A stretch of DNA of 64,000 nucleotides, from the NCBI GenBank assembly GCA_014529385.2, contig CM043971.1, forward strand, positions 53,355,209 to 53,419,208. Direction: 5' to 3'. The position numbers and the translations under genes are program-made. Source of the stretch: Adiantum capillus-veneris. Its lineage: Eukaryota > Streptophyta > Polypodiopsida > Polypodiales > Pteridaceae. The notes under the pieces were generated by a model. It saw nothing but the letters and a program-made list of their open reading frames with translations, was not told the DNA's origin and ran no database searches. Below, one piece after another: positions 12,901-23,572 of this stretch (position 1 is its first letter; every line of letters starts with the position of its first letter).

Positions 12901-13212
12901 TGATATATAGTCGATTGACCTCGCATAAGTCTAGAGTCTATAAAGCTATTTGTCATAGCCTCAACCCATTTTCCTCGCGCAAATATTAATCATGTACAAG
13001 AGGCTCAACTAGTGTGCAGCTCTCTCTACTACTCGCTAACGGCATCCTTGCTAACAATATTGCGATACTAGCATCTTGAGCGATGTCGCTACAACTGATC
13101 ATGAATGTACTTGCTGATGTAGCGCACGAGCCGCTCATCCTATAGCACCTTTCTCATTCTCTAAAATTTGTGAGCCACATTTATTTGATGTGCACGCATG
13201 CTTGTGTGGTAA

Positions 13213-13215
13213 TGT

Positions 13216-13294
<79 letters not shown>
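13213..13294. repeat. compound (TG)14(AG)27 microsatellite
   Basis: Perfect TG repeats to 13,240 switch directly to perfect AG repeats to 13,294. Confidence 0.98.
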
Positions 13295-13299
<5 letters not shown>

Positions 13300-13808
13300 T
13301 TAAGGGTTGAGCAAAACTGCAACTCATGAGAGTGCATGCTTGTTGTAGGCCAAAATGAATGAGGTATTGAGGCTATAGTGCAACCTACAACTCGTTATCA
13401 ATCATGAGTCATGAGTGACAATATTAGCATGCAGCAACAATCGCTCCTTGCAAACGACATCCTTGCAATATGGCACATTTTTTTAGCACATATACCTAAG
13501 CAATACAGAACCTCACATGATCTCTCTTCATCGCAGAAAGAAAGTGTGTGTGTGAATATAATTTCTTTTTTTTTTTCCAAAGCATTGCCACACACCAATC
13601 TCTCTCTCTCTCTTTAATAAGTTCTATTGATTATGTCCCTATATTCATAAAAGCAAATGTATTTATTACTTGCACTAGCCAAAAGAAAAAAGCCTTTTTT
13701 GGAATATATACTCTGTTGTGATAGCAACCACTTCAATTGTAACACACATTTTACAAATGACAAGCTTTGTGCCTTTGCGACACGCTAATGTTTACCTCTT
13801 TGATTACC

Positions 13809-14160
13809 CTACTTAGTAGTAACATCGACCAGAAGCTTTACAACTATCACCGGACACGGAGCATTGTTGACAACATAGTTGCTCACACTCCCAAGAACAG
13901 CCCTTTTCAATGGTCCCAATCCTTTGCTCCCCATCACAATACAATCCAAAGGTATATCAACAACTACATCACAAACCTTCTCCCTTGCATCACCCCATAG
14001 ATCTTAAAAAGAACCTCCAGCTTTCTATGCCTTGCCTCCTGAACCATAAATGAGAGACCTTGTACATCTTGTGTGATTCCGTATTTGGATGCGATACCCG
14101 AGGTCAAGAAGTTCGCAAGCGGAACCAAAAACACTCCCAGAGATGCATTTCGCCGACCTC
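13809..14160 (-). pseudogene. universal stress protein (USP/UspA domain) pseudogene, C-terminal part
   Basis: On the minus strand, about 60 uninterrupted codons end at the stop at 13,809-13,811. They read GDAREKVCDVVVDIPLDCIV, then MGSKGLGPLKRAVLGSVSNY, then VVNNAPCPVIVVK. This is the hallmark C-terminal block of plant UspA-domain proteins: the ATP-binding G-x2-G-x9-G-[S/T] motif, then the terminal strand with CPVxVVK. Upstream, an AGG-to-WGD stretch (14,000-14,030) belongs to the same domain but has two stops; further upstream the reading is frameshifted. No intron is visible in the readable part. A (GA)n tract (14,188-14,210) lies just upstream on the coding strand, as with the eL42 and mL53 copies at 27-29 kb. 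UspA proteins are small cytosolic stress-response proteins; this copy is dead. Confidence 0.8.
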
Positions 14161-14187
14161 GTTGATCTTGGACTTGTTGACGATCAC

Positions 14188-14210
14188 CTCTCTCTCTCTC
14201 TCTCTCTCTC
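14188..14210. repeat. (CT)n microsatellite
   Basis: Perfect CT repeat of 23 bp, directly 5' (on the minus strand) of the USP relic. Confidence 0.95.
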
Positions 14211-14385
14211 TACTGCCCACGAGCCCCACAAAGCTTAGATCAATAGCCCATGGATCAACCCTTGTGCGAGCTCCAACTGGAGCTCAACCTCCTCAGTAGG
14301 CTGAACAGAATCAGAAGAGTACATCTTGCTATAGTCGTTGTATGTGCTCTGTTGGCTGCCCTCTTCTTGAGTGTAGAGAATAGCA

Positions 14386-14406
14386 TGTGTGTGTGTGTGT
14401 GTGTGT
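14386..14406. repeat. (GT)n microsatellite
   Basis: Perfect TG/GT repeat of about 21 bp. Confidence 0.95.
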
Positions 14407-14651
14407 TTTAGAGCCAACTCATCTAGTCCCAGCAGAAATAGATTTGAAGCTGTTTCCTTTTTGTGACGGCTTGCAAGATGACATCGCTTATAGCCTGCGA
14501 TGCTTCCTGTAGCAAAAGAAAAGACACAAGCATGGCTTGCGCCCTGCGAGGTTGCTCATAGCTGCAATATCGTCATCGAGGTTTCTCATAGCTGCAATAT
14601 CATCATCCACCCTCCAGAATTATGCATCTTAAACCTGCAAAAAAACTCTCT

Positions 14652-14681
14652 CTAGCCATCCGCGCCAGCGCGGATAGCTAG
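14652..14681. repeat. GC-rich hairpin next to (CT)n
   Basis: Arms CTAGCCATCCGCGC (14,652-14,665) and GCGCGGATAGCTAG (14,668-14,681) pair with one G-T-type mismatch around a 2-nt CA loop. CTCTCT precedes and CTAG closes the stem. The GC-rich palindrome near a CTAG end also resembles Helitron 3' termini, but a matching 5' end was not found. Confidence 0.8.
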
Positions 14682-14777
14682 AGGGAGATGGCTTGCATGC
14701 CCTATGAAGCTACCTTAGTCACATGTACAACCTGCGCCCACCCTCCAAAATGCAATTTGAGCTTGAAAAAACTCTCC

Positions 14778-14807
14778 CTACCCATCCACGCCGGCGCGGA
14801 TGGCTAG
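14778..14807. repeat. second GC-rich hairpin, diverged copy
   Basis: Arms CTACCCATCCACGCC and GGCGCGGATGGCTAG pair with two mismatches and no loop. It repeats the hairpin 126 bp upstream, and both are preceded by CACCCTCC...AAAAAACTCTC, so the whole 130-bp unit is a diverged tandem duplicate. Confidence 0.75.
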
Positions 14808-14948
14808 AGGGACATAGGACTTTATTCAGAGGTGACTCCTACCTAGTGGGATTCGGGGTTGTGGGGAAATGATCACCCTACTATAAAGGGTTGCACCTGG
14901 GGGAAAATTTGTAGTTCACTACTACCTTGTGAAAGTGGAAGTGATAAG

Positions 14949-15164
14949 CAGTGTTCGGGAAAAATCATTTTTCCAAACATACAAAATTCCTTTCATTGAA
15001 TTTTCCAAGAGGAAATTTTTAAAAATTAGGTTACTTTTTCAGGTTTTTACACTATTTTCTCTATTTTGGGGCAAAATTTCTCCTTTTCCCCTTGCGCTCA
15101 ACCGGCATTTTGGAAATTGAAAACGGCACGATATTAAGCTGAGACACATTTTTCCCGAACACTG
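14949..15164. mobile_element. hAT-type MITE, 216 bp
   Basis: The element starts CAGTGTTCGGGAAAAAT (14,949) and ends ATTTTTCCCGAACACTG (15,164): near-perfect 17-bp terminal inverted repeats of the CAGTG type. It is flanked on both sides by the identical 8-bp sequence GTGATAAG (14,941-14,948 and 15,165-15,172). An 8-bp duplication with CA-x-TG ends is diagnostic of the hAT superfamily. The internal 180 bp has no transposase ORF, so it is non-autonomous and depended on a hAT transposase elsewhere. The intact duplication shows a fairly young insertion. Confidence 0.92.
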
Positions 15165-15718
15165 GTGATAAGCAAAGTGCATGCTATTGGTGGCAAGATT
15201 CTCCGATTTCCAAAAGTAAAGGGGCACCTTCCCTAAAGCCATTGGGTGCAGCCTGCTTTTAGTGGAGGTAGCAATATATGTAGCATTAGTCCAACCCTAT
15301 AGTTTTGGGAGCCCCACTATCCCCAAGCACCACTCAACGGGTGGCTTCATACTGCACATGCACAACACCCCAACATCGATATTCCTTTTTCCAATATCCT
15401 CGCATTTAGATTGTTGTTGTAATGGCTAGGTACAAACAAAAACGTCATTTTTGAAGCAACAAGTGAGATACGATCCTGTGGTTATGTGATTCGCAACTAC
15501 AAACGAGGATTAGAGATCAAACACTTGTCCGTATTTTGCACCAAAAATTATTATTAAACTTGCCTTTGTTCCAAGGGGAAAGGCCGCTCGTCCCTCTGGT
15601 GGGTCCAAAAATTGAGCGCTTTTTTTGGACCAATGGAAGCTTTCCACCTTGATTCAGGATATGAAGGTCTACGTAGTCCAAACCCCCCTAAATTTATTGC
15701 ATGGATAGCCAGATTGGG

Positions 15719-15739
15719 TCTCTCTCTCTCTCTCTCTCT
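15719..15739. repeat. (TC)n microsatellite
   Basis: Perfect TC repeat. Confidence 0.95.
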
Positions 15740-15910
15740 AGCAAATTGTGCCGGCTCGAATGCTAAAGAGAGATTGGCCTTCAACCTAGCTACCCTTTAT
15801 TTCTCTAAATCTACTCCTTTTGAATAGCATGTCTTGAGGTCAAGGCTGGTTGGATAAATCTTTGAGGTCACTTGCGATTGTTCATACCATGTGATCGAGA
15901 ACTTCACTTT

Positions 15911-15913
<3 letters not shown>

Positions 15914-15995
<82 letters not shown>

Positions 15996-16034
15996 CCCTT
16001 CTCATCTTCTTCTTCTTCTTCTTTTTTTTTTTTG
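15914..16034. repeat. (CT)n - (CTT)n - poly(T) compound tract
   Basis: CT repeat 15,914-15,993 with one G interruption, then CTT repeats (16,005-16,022) and a T run. The apparent Leu/Ser ORF across it is compositional. Confidence 0.95.
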
Positions 16035-16133
16035 GGGAAACTCTTTGGATCTATATCATCTTGTACATAATTTTACATTCATTGGATGCTCTTGCATCTT
16101 CCTCTGAATGTGAGATGGCAATGCCGTCTAGTC

Positions 16134-16213
16134 CTCTCTCTCTCTCTCTCTCTTTTTATATATATATATATATCACACACACATACATATATGTATGTTT
16201 GTGTGTGTGTGTA
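16134..16213. repeat. (CT)n (TA)n (CA)n ... (GT)n compound microsatellite
   Basis: Adjacent CT, TA and CA repeats are followed by ATATGTATG and a GT repeat. The CA/GT arms form a potential cruciform. Confidence 0.9.
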
Positions 16214-17488
16214 TAACATGCATGGTTAGAGGTAGGTGCAAAGGAAAAATAAAAAACAAATGTACTTGACAATGGAGCACTATGAACATCACCATACAAA
16301 AAGCAACACATCATGACGTGAAAATTAATATAATTAGAAAGCTAGAATTGAGCTAGATGTTTATAGATGCCTAAAAAAATTTGCTCGGGTTTGCCTTTGC
16401 TCAGAAAAACTTGCTCGGTGTGTGGTAAGACTCCATATAAATTGCTAAATCTTGGATATTAATGGACTAAGATTTGAAAGGTGTATAGATGTTACTTCAA
16501 TTTAATACTTTTTGGTTCATGGAAAAGTTTTGATGTTTACATATGGTCTTCGGATCATACCTTTCCTCTTTTGGCTAAGATATATGGAACTTCTGACATT
16601 TTTGAGCATAGTGGTAGAATTACTGACCCAAGACAATGCTTTGCTTTGCTTTTTAGAAGTAGAATTTTTAAAATCTGTAAAAAATATATATGACCGACTC
16701 TTGGCTTAGTAATGGAGCTTAAATTCTCTTAGTTTTGGATGATTTCTTGGTTTTCTTGACCATTTAAGACCATGGACTTCATGGAAAAATGATGTAAGCA
16801 TGCTAAATTACCTAGTATGTAGCTATATACTAGTATTTAAGTGATGTGATTTTGAAAGGTGTTGCCGACTCTTGAATCCTACTTCAATGATGATGTTTTG
16901 GAAAGATAATGGACATGTTTATGGCCTGAAAAATTAGAAAACTAGTTCTTCTAGGTACATAGTACAATTTTTTAACTACTTCTAAAAAAAAAGTTAATGA
17001 TTAACTTGGATTTTGTAAACTTGAAATGTAAAATACCTACTATGCCACTTGAATCAGAAGGGGTGATGGTCTCTTAATACTTACATAATCCACACACAGA
17101 TAAAACTTTTCTAGGATAGTAGTTCAAGTTAAAATAATTTAAGTAGGACAAGGATAACAACTGATAGGTTAGTGGACACCTGTAAAACGTAGTCAAGACT
17201 AACGAATCTGTTGTCTTGTTTATATGGATGCATGTGAGAATGCTATCTTTACTTAAATTGGTTTAGCTTTGTTGCTGTCTCACTTTAAAGACCCATGCTG
17301 ATTCAACCTCGATGGCCTCTACAACTCTATTACTCTTGTATATGATAATTGGAATGATGCCTCATTCTTATTATATTGTACAAAAATGAATCTAGGATTC
17401 AATCATTTTCGTACAAATCATTGTCCAATTATCTAAAACCAGTTGTCTTTTGAGCGTTTTCTTTTGTGTATATGTATTAAGTTTAATA

Positions 17489-17489
17489 C

Positions 17490-17567
<78 letters not shown>
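17489..17567. repeat. (CA)39 microsatellite abutting an LTR
   Basis: Uninterrupted CA repeat of 79 bp whose last base touches the first conserved LTR base (GTGGGACGGG at 17,568). The other LTR of the same orientation is flanked at its outer edge (37,995) by CAGACACACACACACA. This suggests that one large element inserted into a CA microsatellite. Confidence 0.95.
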
Positions 17568-17569
<2 letters not shown>

Positions 17570-18490
17570 GGGACGGGTGTCTAGCCTCACTCCTATCTTA
17601 TTGCAGACATAGCGAGAACCACGAATATAATCGTCAATCCATCGGATGAAGCTGACTCGACTAGTGCATAGAGGCTACAAGAGGTTGCCAATCTCTTGGG
17701 AAACAACAAACAACTTGCATCTAACTCAAGATACACTCAACTAACTGAAATCACCAAAAGCTAATCACTCATCAGCAAACAAATCACATAGTTACAGCAT
17801 CAAATGACATCCAAACGTAACGAAACTTCTAGGACATGTTTATAAGACCTAAGCACACATGCTCATGGTCTCAAATCCCACTTTCGGTCAAGTGCAAAAA
17901 TTGTGATTATTAACAACAGTGAGTTTTCGACCTAGTCGTTTTTGACCCAGAATGCAACTAAATGCTTAGCAATGATGCCCCAATACCCTGTCTATGCGTA
18001 CTTTTTGATTTTGAAGTGTAAATTCCTACCTATGATGAAATTAGGTCGCGGGTCGTCGGCAACGCCAAAAGCTATGGAATACTATGAAATGCTTACGTCA
18101 ATGCGTAGAGCTCTGACCTGCAGTTGCAACGCAACATATGCGACTGTAATGTGACAATTGGGGAGGGAGTAGGAAGCACAAAAAGGAGAGAAGTGAGCGC
18201 CGTTAGCTCACACTATGTATTTCATTATCCAAAACTTAAAAATAACTTACAAAAATTGGCTTTTATACCTTAGCCAAGGTTTTTGGTGGTCAAACCTAAT
18301 AACCTGAGAGCTCTAACTAAAGATGGGTAAAGACAATTTGATACAATCTGGAAGCTTGTAGCCCGGGCTCATCACTTACAAAGTTTTATCCGGAAAATAG
18401 GAGTTACAACATTCTCGATTTATCAAAATAATAAGTGTTTTTACAATGAGAGCTCCAAAAAATGGTATCCGAGTTAGCTTGCTGCCAACA
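17568..18490 (-). repeat. gypsy LTR copy A (3' LTR), 923 bp
   Basis: Aligns along its length with the LTRs at 37,091-37,994 and 58,553-59,435 at roughly 90 percent identity by eye. On the minus strand the LTR begins TGTTGGCAGCAAGCTAAC and ends GTCCCAC. The final CA dinucleotide of the other copies (GTCCCACA) is lost here, where the CA microsatellite begins. It is the 3' LTR because a polypurine tract lies immediately upstream on the minus strand. It contains GTGATTATTAAC at about 17,903, a decayed form of the palindrome family found in the element's non-coding regions. Confidence 0.88.
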
Positions 18491-18503
18491 TTTCCCCCCT
18501 CCA
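18491..18503 (-). promoter_or_regulatory. polypurine tract of LTR copy A
   Basis: On the minus strand GGAGGGGGGAAA directly precedes the LTR's TGTTGG. The same tract sits at the same place beside LTR copy C. This is the expected plus-strand priming site for reverse transcription. Confidence 0.85.
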
Positions 18504-18596
18504 CGCTTGTGTCGTCCCTTGACACAGCTTTATGGGTTGGAATAATGTTCGGGTTGACGGCTTGCGAGACGGTCCTTAAGTGCATGTAAAGCTTTT

Positions 18597-21500
18597 TCAT
18601 ATCTGATCTTCCTTTCTTTGTTTGAAACCTGCATAAAGTTTCATAGTGACCTTGTTCTTTAGCTCGACAGTGGAGTAGCCAACGAATCTGGAAGTCAGGT
18701 TGCTGATCACTAGCCCAAAATCTAGGTTCGCCAAGTGAAAAACCCTGTGTAGAACGCTTCCTCAAATGCCAACATATTATGAGATGGTAAAAACATGCAG
18801 CGGGCGTAGAAGCCATAAAGGACTTTTATGGAAGGTTTCCCACTGAGATCGTAGCATAAATTCTTATTGCCCTTGAGGAAGGACATCCACGGGGCTCCTG
18901 CTTGCTCTAGCTCATGAGAAACTTCAATGCATGTGAGCACAACATTTGGCAAATTTTGTAAAGCATAGCACATGAGAGATCAAGTAGACTTTTGAAGAAT
19001 GCCATGGCACCCGTTAGGGTTTTCACCATGTATTCTTAAGTCAGCATTCCCTTTTCTGGAGCTAGCAATCTCGGATAATTCAGCCATGTAGGCCGCTTCT
19101 TTGTCATTGCCTCATGTGCTTGCCACGTCCTTACTCTTGGTACATGACAAAAAGTTGGATCCTTTTGAAGTGTCGCGCGTGATCTTGTGAACAGAATCAA
19201 GTATCTATGATTCTTGTTCAGCCAGCTGTTTCTCCACTTGGGTTGGACTTCATCTGCGCCTTCTACTTGCATGTCTTTATAAAGTCTTTCCTTGACTGTA
19301 GCACCGCTACCTTGATCAAGGGATATGGTAGTGATTGTTGATGCCATTGTGCATTGATTTGGTTGGGAGTGAGTTAAGTAACATTGATAGAGTGAAGAAC
19401 TCTCAACTCCCAATCCGTCACTGCCTTCCACTGCTCATCCGTCTCCTGGGTAACCTTTTCCTTAAGTGCATCATCCTTAGCTTTTGATAGCTGGACCATT
19501 GGCACTTCATCAGTTTCTGTGAATGGTACTTGAAATTATTTGTCGCCACCTAGCCCTTCTGCTGGCTGTGTTTCCATCTCAGCAAAAGAGATTGAGGGAA
19601 TATGAATATGTGGCTGCTCTGACGTACCTGCTTCTTCCTGCATCTCTTGCTGTCCATCTTGCAGTAGGTAGCGGGTTGACTCTCTTCAGCCCGGCTATTT
19701 CCTTGAGTAGCTCTTCTTCTCTTTGTATCCACATTAATGCAAGGTCTCTGCATTGTGACTGCTCCAGCTTAGCTCTAGCTCAAGATCTTTATTCTTTTTC
19801 TCCAATGCTTTGTACACTTTGTCTGTACCTTTGATCGAGGCAACTGTGGGATTTTTTCTTATCTGTCGCAAAAAGGTTGCCTGATCGTTGATCCTCTGTT
19901 CTGAGTATTGTAGTGAAGTGTTTGCTACATCTAGTTGTACTTGGATCTTTTGAACTGACAGAGTTGTAGTTAAGAGTTTGTTAGTAACCTCTGTCAGCTG
20001 TTCGTCTTTGGTTTTGCAGGCATCTGTTAACTTCATCGTCTAACTATTCCATTTCCTTTTGCTGTTTTTCTCTGGCTAGCTGGTGTTGTTCAGCTGATTC
20101 AGCTTTTAACTCTTGGACTTGTTTTTGCAGATCAGTGATGACATTTAATCTGTCCTCTAACTCTCCTTGGAGAGCGTCAATCACCATCCCCAATTCTCTA
20201 GCCTTTGTGCTGCGGTGCTGTTGATCGCAATTTTTCTGCCATCTCCTACATTTGCTTTGCATATTCATTAACTTGGAGAATTACCTCATCATTTGTCTGC
20301 CAGTCTTGAGTTTCTGTGGGCTGCCTAGACGTTTTGACAGTCTCTTGTGATTCCTTTGGTGGGGTTGTGTTTGGCGGCTGTTTATTCCTCCCCTTGAGGT
20401 TGTGCTTGAGCCTCTTCTGCTTTGTCTTCTTGAGGCTTCATAGATGCCTCGACTGTTTCCTGCTAAGTGGTGGTAGATGGTGTGGTTTCTGGCTCTTGTG
20501 CCTTTGGTTGCTCAGAACTTGTTGTGGATCATGTGGGTCAGGACTTGCTGCCCTTTTCGATTCTGGTTCTTTTGCTTTATCTTGGTCAGAAGTAGTTGCT
20601 GCCTGTTGTGCACAATCTGTTGCCTCTTGTGGTTCAGGCTCCTTTGCTTTGGTTGGCTCGCCCTCTATGGGTCTCTCTGTTGGTGATGGTGGAAGGCTTG
20701 GCATGGGGTGGTCGTGTTGTTCTATAGCAAGTGAAGATGGTCTAGGAGACATCTCACTTTGGTCGTGCTGGGTCTCACCTTGGTTTGTCACCTTAGCTTG
20801 TTTTTCTTGCTCAGATGCATCTTCTCTAGCTTTTCTTTCTGCTTCTTGAGCTTCTCTCAGCTTTAATGCCTCTGCTTCAGCGTACATGCATTCCAAAAAT
20901 TATGTGGGGTCTTCAGCCTCTTTCCTAGCAGGGTGCTTTGTTCTTGGTCCTTTTACTTCTTTAGGAACCCACTTTATAGGGTCTTCTCCCGCAGCTTGGT
21001 GGCTTTGTTCATAAGAGTGCTTCTCTCTTTTAAACCTTGCTTTCTTCTCTTGAGGCTCCTCTTGATGTGCGGCCACTACTTTTATTTTCATCTCTTCAAT
21101 GCGGGCTCTTATTTCCTCGTTGTTTGAGCTTTTCACTGCCATGTGCTTCATGAGAATACTCTGAAGATTCTTCATCAGATTTTTAAACTCGTTTTGTGGA
21201 CCTTGGCTTGAGGAGATGGCTGTGTAGACACAATCCATGTGTTCTGATTTGGGGCAGGTTGCAAGTTGTCTGCCATGCGGATAGCATGGTATGCTATTCT
21301 TGTAAGTACTTCAGGTGCTCCCAGATAGGTTATCTTGCCCTCTTTCTTTGTTCCCTTCAGTGGGGATAACACATACTGTGCGTGGTCGATGGGTTGCCTG
21401 GTTGTCGACTTTAACACGTGTAAATGTAGTCGCAAGTGCATGATTGGGTGTTATGAATCTTGGTGGTCTCTTTGTGAGAAAGTGAAAGTGTTGGTGATAT

Positions 21501-22054
21501 AATCTTTCTGGTTCTTCCACTTGCTTCTGGATAAGATCAGCAAAGGTTTCCGCAGCAGTTTCCTTGGTGAAGGTACCTGCTATCTTCCTGTCTCTAGCTC
21601 TCATGGTCATCCCTTCTGTCGGCAATTTGAGAGCTTTGGCCATTATCTCCTTTGTAATTACCACTTCTACCTTGTGCCCTTGTTGGTCAGTAATCTGGAC
21701 TGTTCCATCTTCTTTGATTGTGGACATGAGCTCATAGGTTTTTTGAAAATCTACACCACATGGCTCTTGGTCGTAGAATTCTCTAAGTCCAAGCCGTATG
21801 TTAGCTTCTTTTGTTTCCGGCTTTGCTACAACATCATAGACCTCTCTTGGCAAAAGTTGTAGTTCTACATGATTTCCTTTTTCACTTTTGAATCTACCTA
21901 TGACAACCGTTGTGTTGTTCTACTCAAGTTGTTCTTTCGACAGATAGTTTGCTTTGGTTGTCTTTACTGAACTGGGGTCCAGTTGGTATAGTGGCAGCTC
22001 TTGCAGCTTCTCCTTTTTAGAGACCCTCTTTTTGGCCTTTTCTTTAGCTTGCAT
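18597..22054 (-). pseudogene. accessory (env-position) ORF, copy A, about 1150 codons, degenerate
   Basis: The start is ATG at 22,054 (MQAKEKAKKR); the stop is at 18,597-18,599. Stops (for example after KEQLE) and frameshifts interrupt it. Layout: conserved N-terminal region, residues 1-270, basic at its start, with motifs ELQLLPREVYDVV, LPTEGMTMRARDRK and LYHQHFHFLTK; a Pro/Glu/Lys/Ser/Gln-rich, probably disordered linker, about 270-540; a coiled coil, about 595-775 (LQKQVQELKAE, LDVANTSLQYSEQRINDQ); and a conserved C-terminal domain, about 875-1150, with CHVPRVRTW, APWMSFLKGNK, YGFYARCMFLPSHNML and FFTWRT. No signal peptide or membrane helix is visible, so it does not look like a typical envelope protein. 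It lies between a pol relic and the 3' LTR, and a second copy at 59.5-62.97 kb occupies the same position. I do not recognise the family; some plant 'putative transposon protein' domains could be related. Confidence 0.8.
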
Positions 22055-22242
22055 GGCTCCTATTAAGTGAATAGAGTGTCAAAGTTAGCAAATTTGGCAG
22101 ATTCCGCTTTGAAATGACCTTTAGTTTGAATTACTGACAAATTGAGTCCAATTTGCTTCAAATCAATTTTTGAACATGCATATATGCATAAAAACATGTG
22201 AAGATCAAATTCTTGAAGTTCAAGTAAAAATTTGCACAAAAG

Positions 22243-22262
22243 TAAATAATCGCGATTATTTA
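22243..22262. repeat. 20-bp perfect palindrome upstream of the accessory ORF
   Basis: TAAATAATCGCGATTATTTA is its own reverse complement. The identical 20-mer occurs at 63,157-63,176, the corresponding site of the second element copy. It lies about 190 bp 5' of the accessory ORF start. Confidence 0.97.
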
Positions 22263-22539
22263 TAGCTGAGAATTTTTTTCAACTTTTTGCAGTTTTGGCA
22301 TTATAGGCTTGAAGGTATATATCAAATAGATACTCTGAGTGAAGTGTGGGATCATTTAAGTGCATAGGGTGAGAATAGTGCCAGGTTTAGGCTTTAGGTC
22401 TCTGAAACAGTAGATATAAAGGAACTTTGAGATTTTGAGCTCTAAATTTGTTCAAACTTGGTTAGTGGGCTTAGGACATCATGTGCTTTGGTCCCATGAG
22501 GTCAAAGTTGCAATTTCTCCCCATCTTGGCCAAAAAGTA

Positions 22540-22555
22540 AATAATCATGATTATT
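22540..22555. repeat. 16-bp perfect palindrome, 295 bp from the previous one
   Basis: AATAATCATGATTATT is a perfect palindrome. Its centre is 295 bp from the centre of the 22,243-22,262 palindrome. It is preceded by a TTGGCCAAAAAGT block that recurs in similar form before other members. Confidence 0.95.
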
Positions 22556-23572
22556 AACTTTTTCATCAAAATGAACATTTTTTGAAGCAACTTGGTTCTA
22601 CGCATGATGTAGATTGTGTGTATGAGATTTGGATCAAAAAATTGTTGATATAGAAGTGTTCTATCATTTAGGGGCATGCTACAGTTCAAGTCTTGTTTGA
22701 TTTGGTTGAGCTGACAGGCCGCTACGGTCAATTTTTGGTCCTAGGTCTTCGTGCACTACTCAGATTCTAGGGGTTTAGACTAGCTACCAGTTGTACAGAA
22801 TGAATCATTGATAAGTATAGAACTTACCCCTCATGTCTCGTGTGAGACGGCGCTGTATACAGGCGACTGTGGACTCCAGAAAATGCGTGCGAAGAAGGTT
22901 GAAAAGCTCTCTCTCCAAAGGCAACAAGTGGAAATGACGTGGTTTTAGCCTACCGTGGGTATCTATACTCAGACTTCCTGAACCATTTTTCCCAAATTCC
23001 CTTGTTAGTCCTACTAGACCGTGAAATATATGTTAGAGTCAAAAATTTCCCCAATCGGATTCCTGTAGCTCATTCTACAAGAATTTTACAAAAGTAGGTA
23101 TGGCCGCCTAATTTAGGCTTCCCGCTTCCATTTGCCGACTTGATTGAAATTTTTTGTGTCTGTTCCTTTGATCATCAGCGTGCCCTCAGTTTTTCCATCT
23201 GAGCTCATTTGCTATTTATTATTAATTTTTGACATGTTTATTGAAAAAATAAAAGAAAATAATAACATGCGCTAAAAAAGCAAAGCAAAAATCCAATAAT
23301 TAAGAAAATCCATTGAAAAACACAGCTTTATTGTTTTTTGTTGGATTTCTTCATTTTTAAGTCTCAATATCAAGAAAAATGATGAAAAATAACAAAAAAG
23401 GACTATTTTTCCATAATTTTCTGATAGTATATACACTATTTACACTCATTGGGAAGATATTATCAGTTAAACTTCCCCTTTTGATGATTTATAAGAGCAT
23501 TACTAGGTAATTTTGCAAAAAATCACACGTTAAGATCAAACTTTTTCATCCCTCTTCAAACATTGCCCTTAA

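Larger units (their letters stand above)
15173..17488. other. no recognisable gene; microsatellite-rich
   Basis: A minus-strand opening at 15,554-15,784 has protein-like composition downstream of a (GA)n tract but matches nothing I know. The rest is AT-rich, with the microsatellites listed separately. Confidence 0.5.
22055..23572. other. conserved non-coding leader of the accessory ORF
   Basis: No ORF of note. The first 600 bp (22,055-22,660) aligns with 62,969-63,560, the corresponding leader of the second copy, including both palindromes and blocks such as GGCTTTAGGTCTCTGAAACA and GTGTATGAGAT. Conservation fades beyond about 22,700. Confidence 0.7.

Noticed and set aside
20316-20849. 177-codon plus-strand ORF (Cys/Leu/Ser-rich)
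   Set aside because: It is the antisense shadow of the charged linker of the accessory ORF; the minus-strand reading is conserved between the two copies, the plus-strand one is not.
18597-22054. Accessory ORF as a classical envelope glycoprotein
   Set aside because: The position fits, but no signal peptide, furin-like site or transmembrane helix is visible and the composition is charged and coiled-coil.
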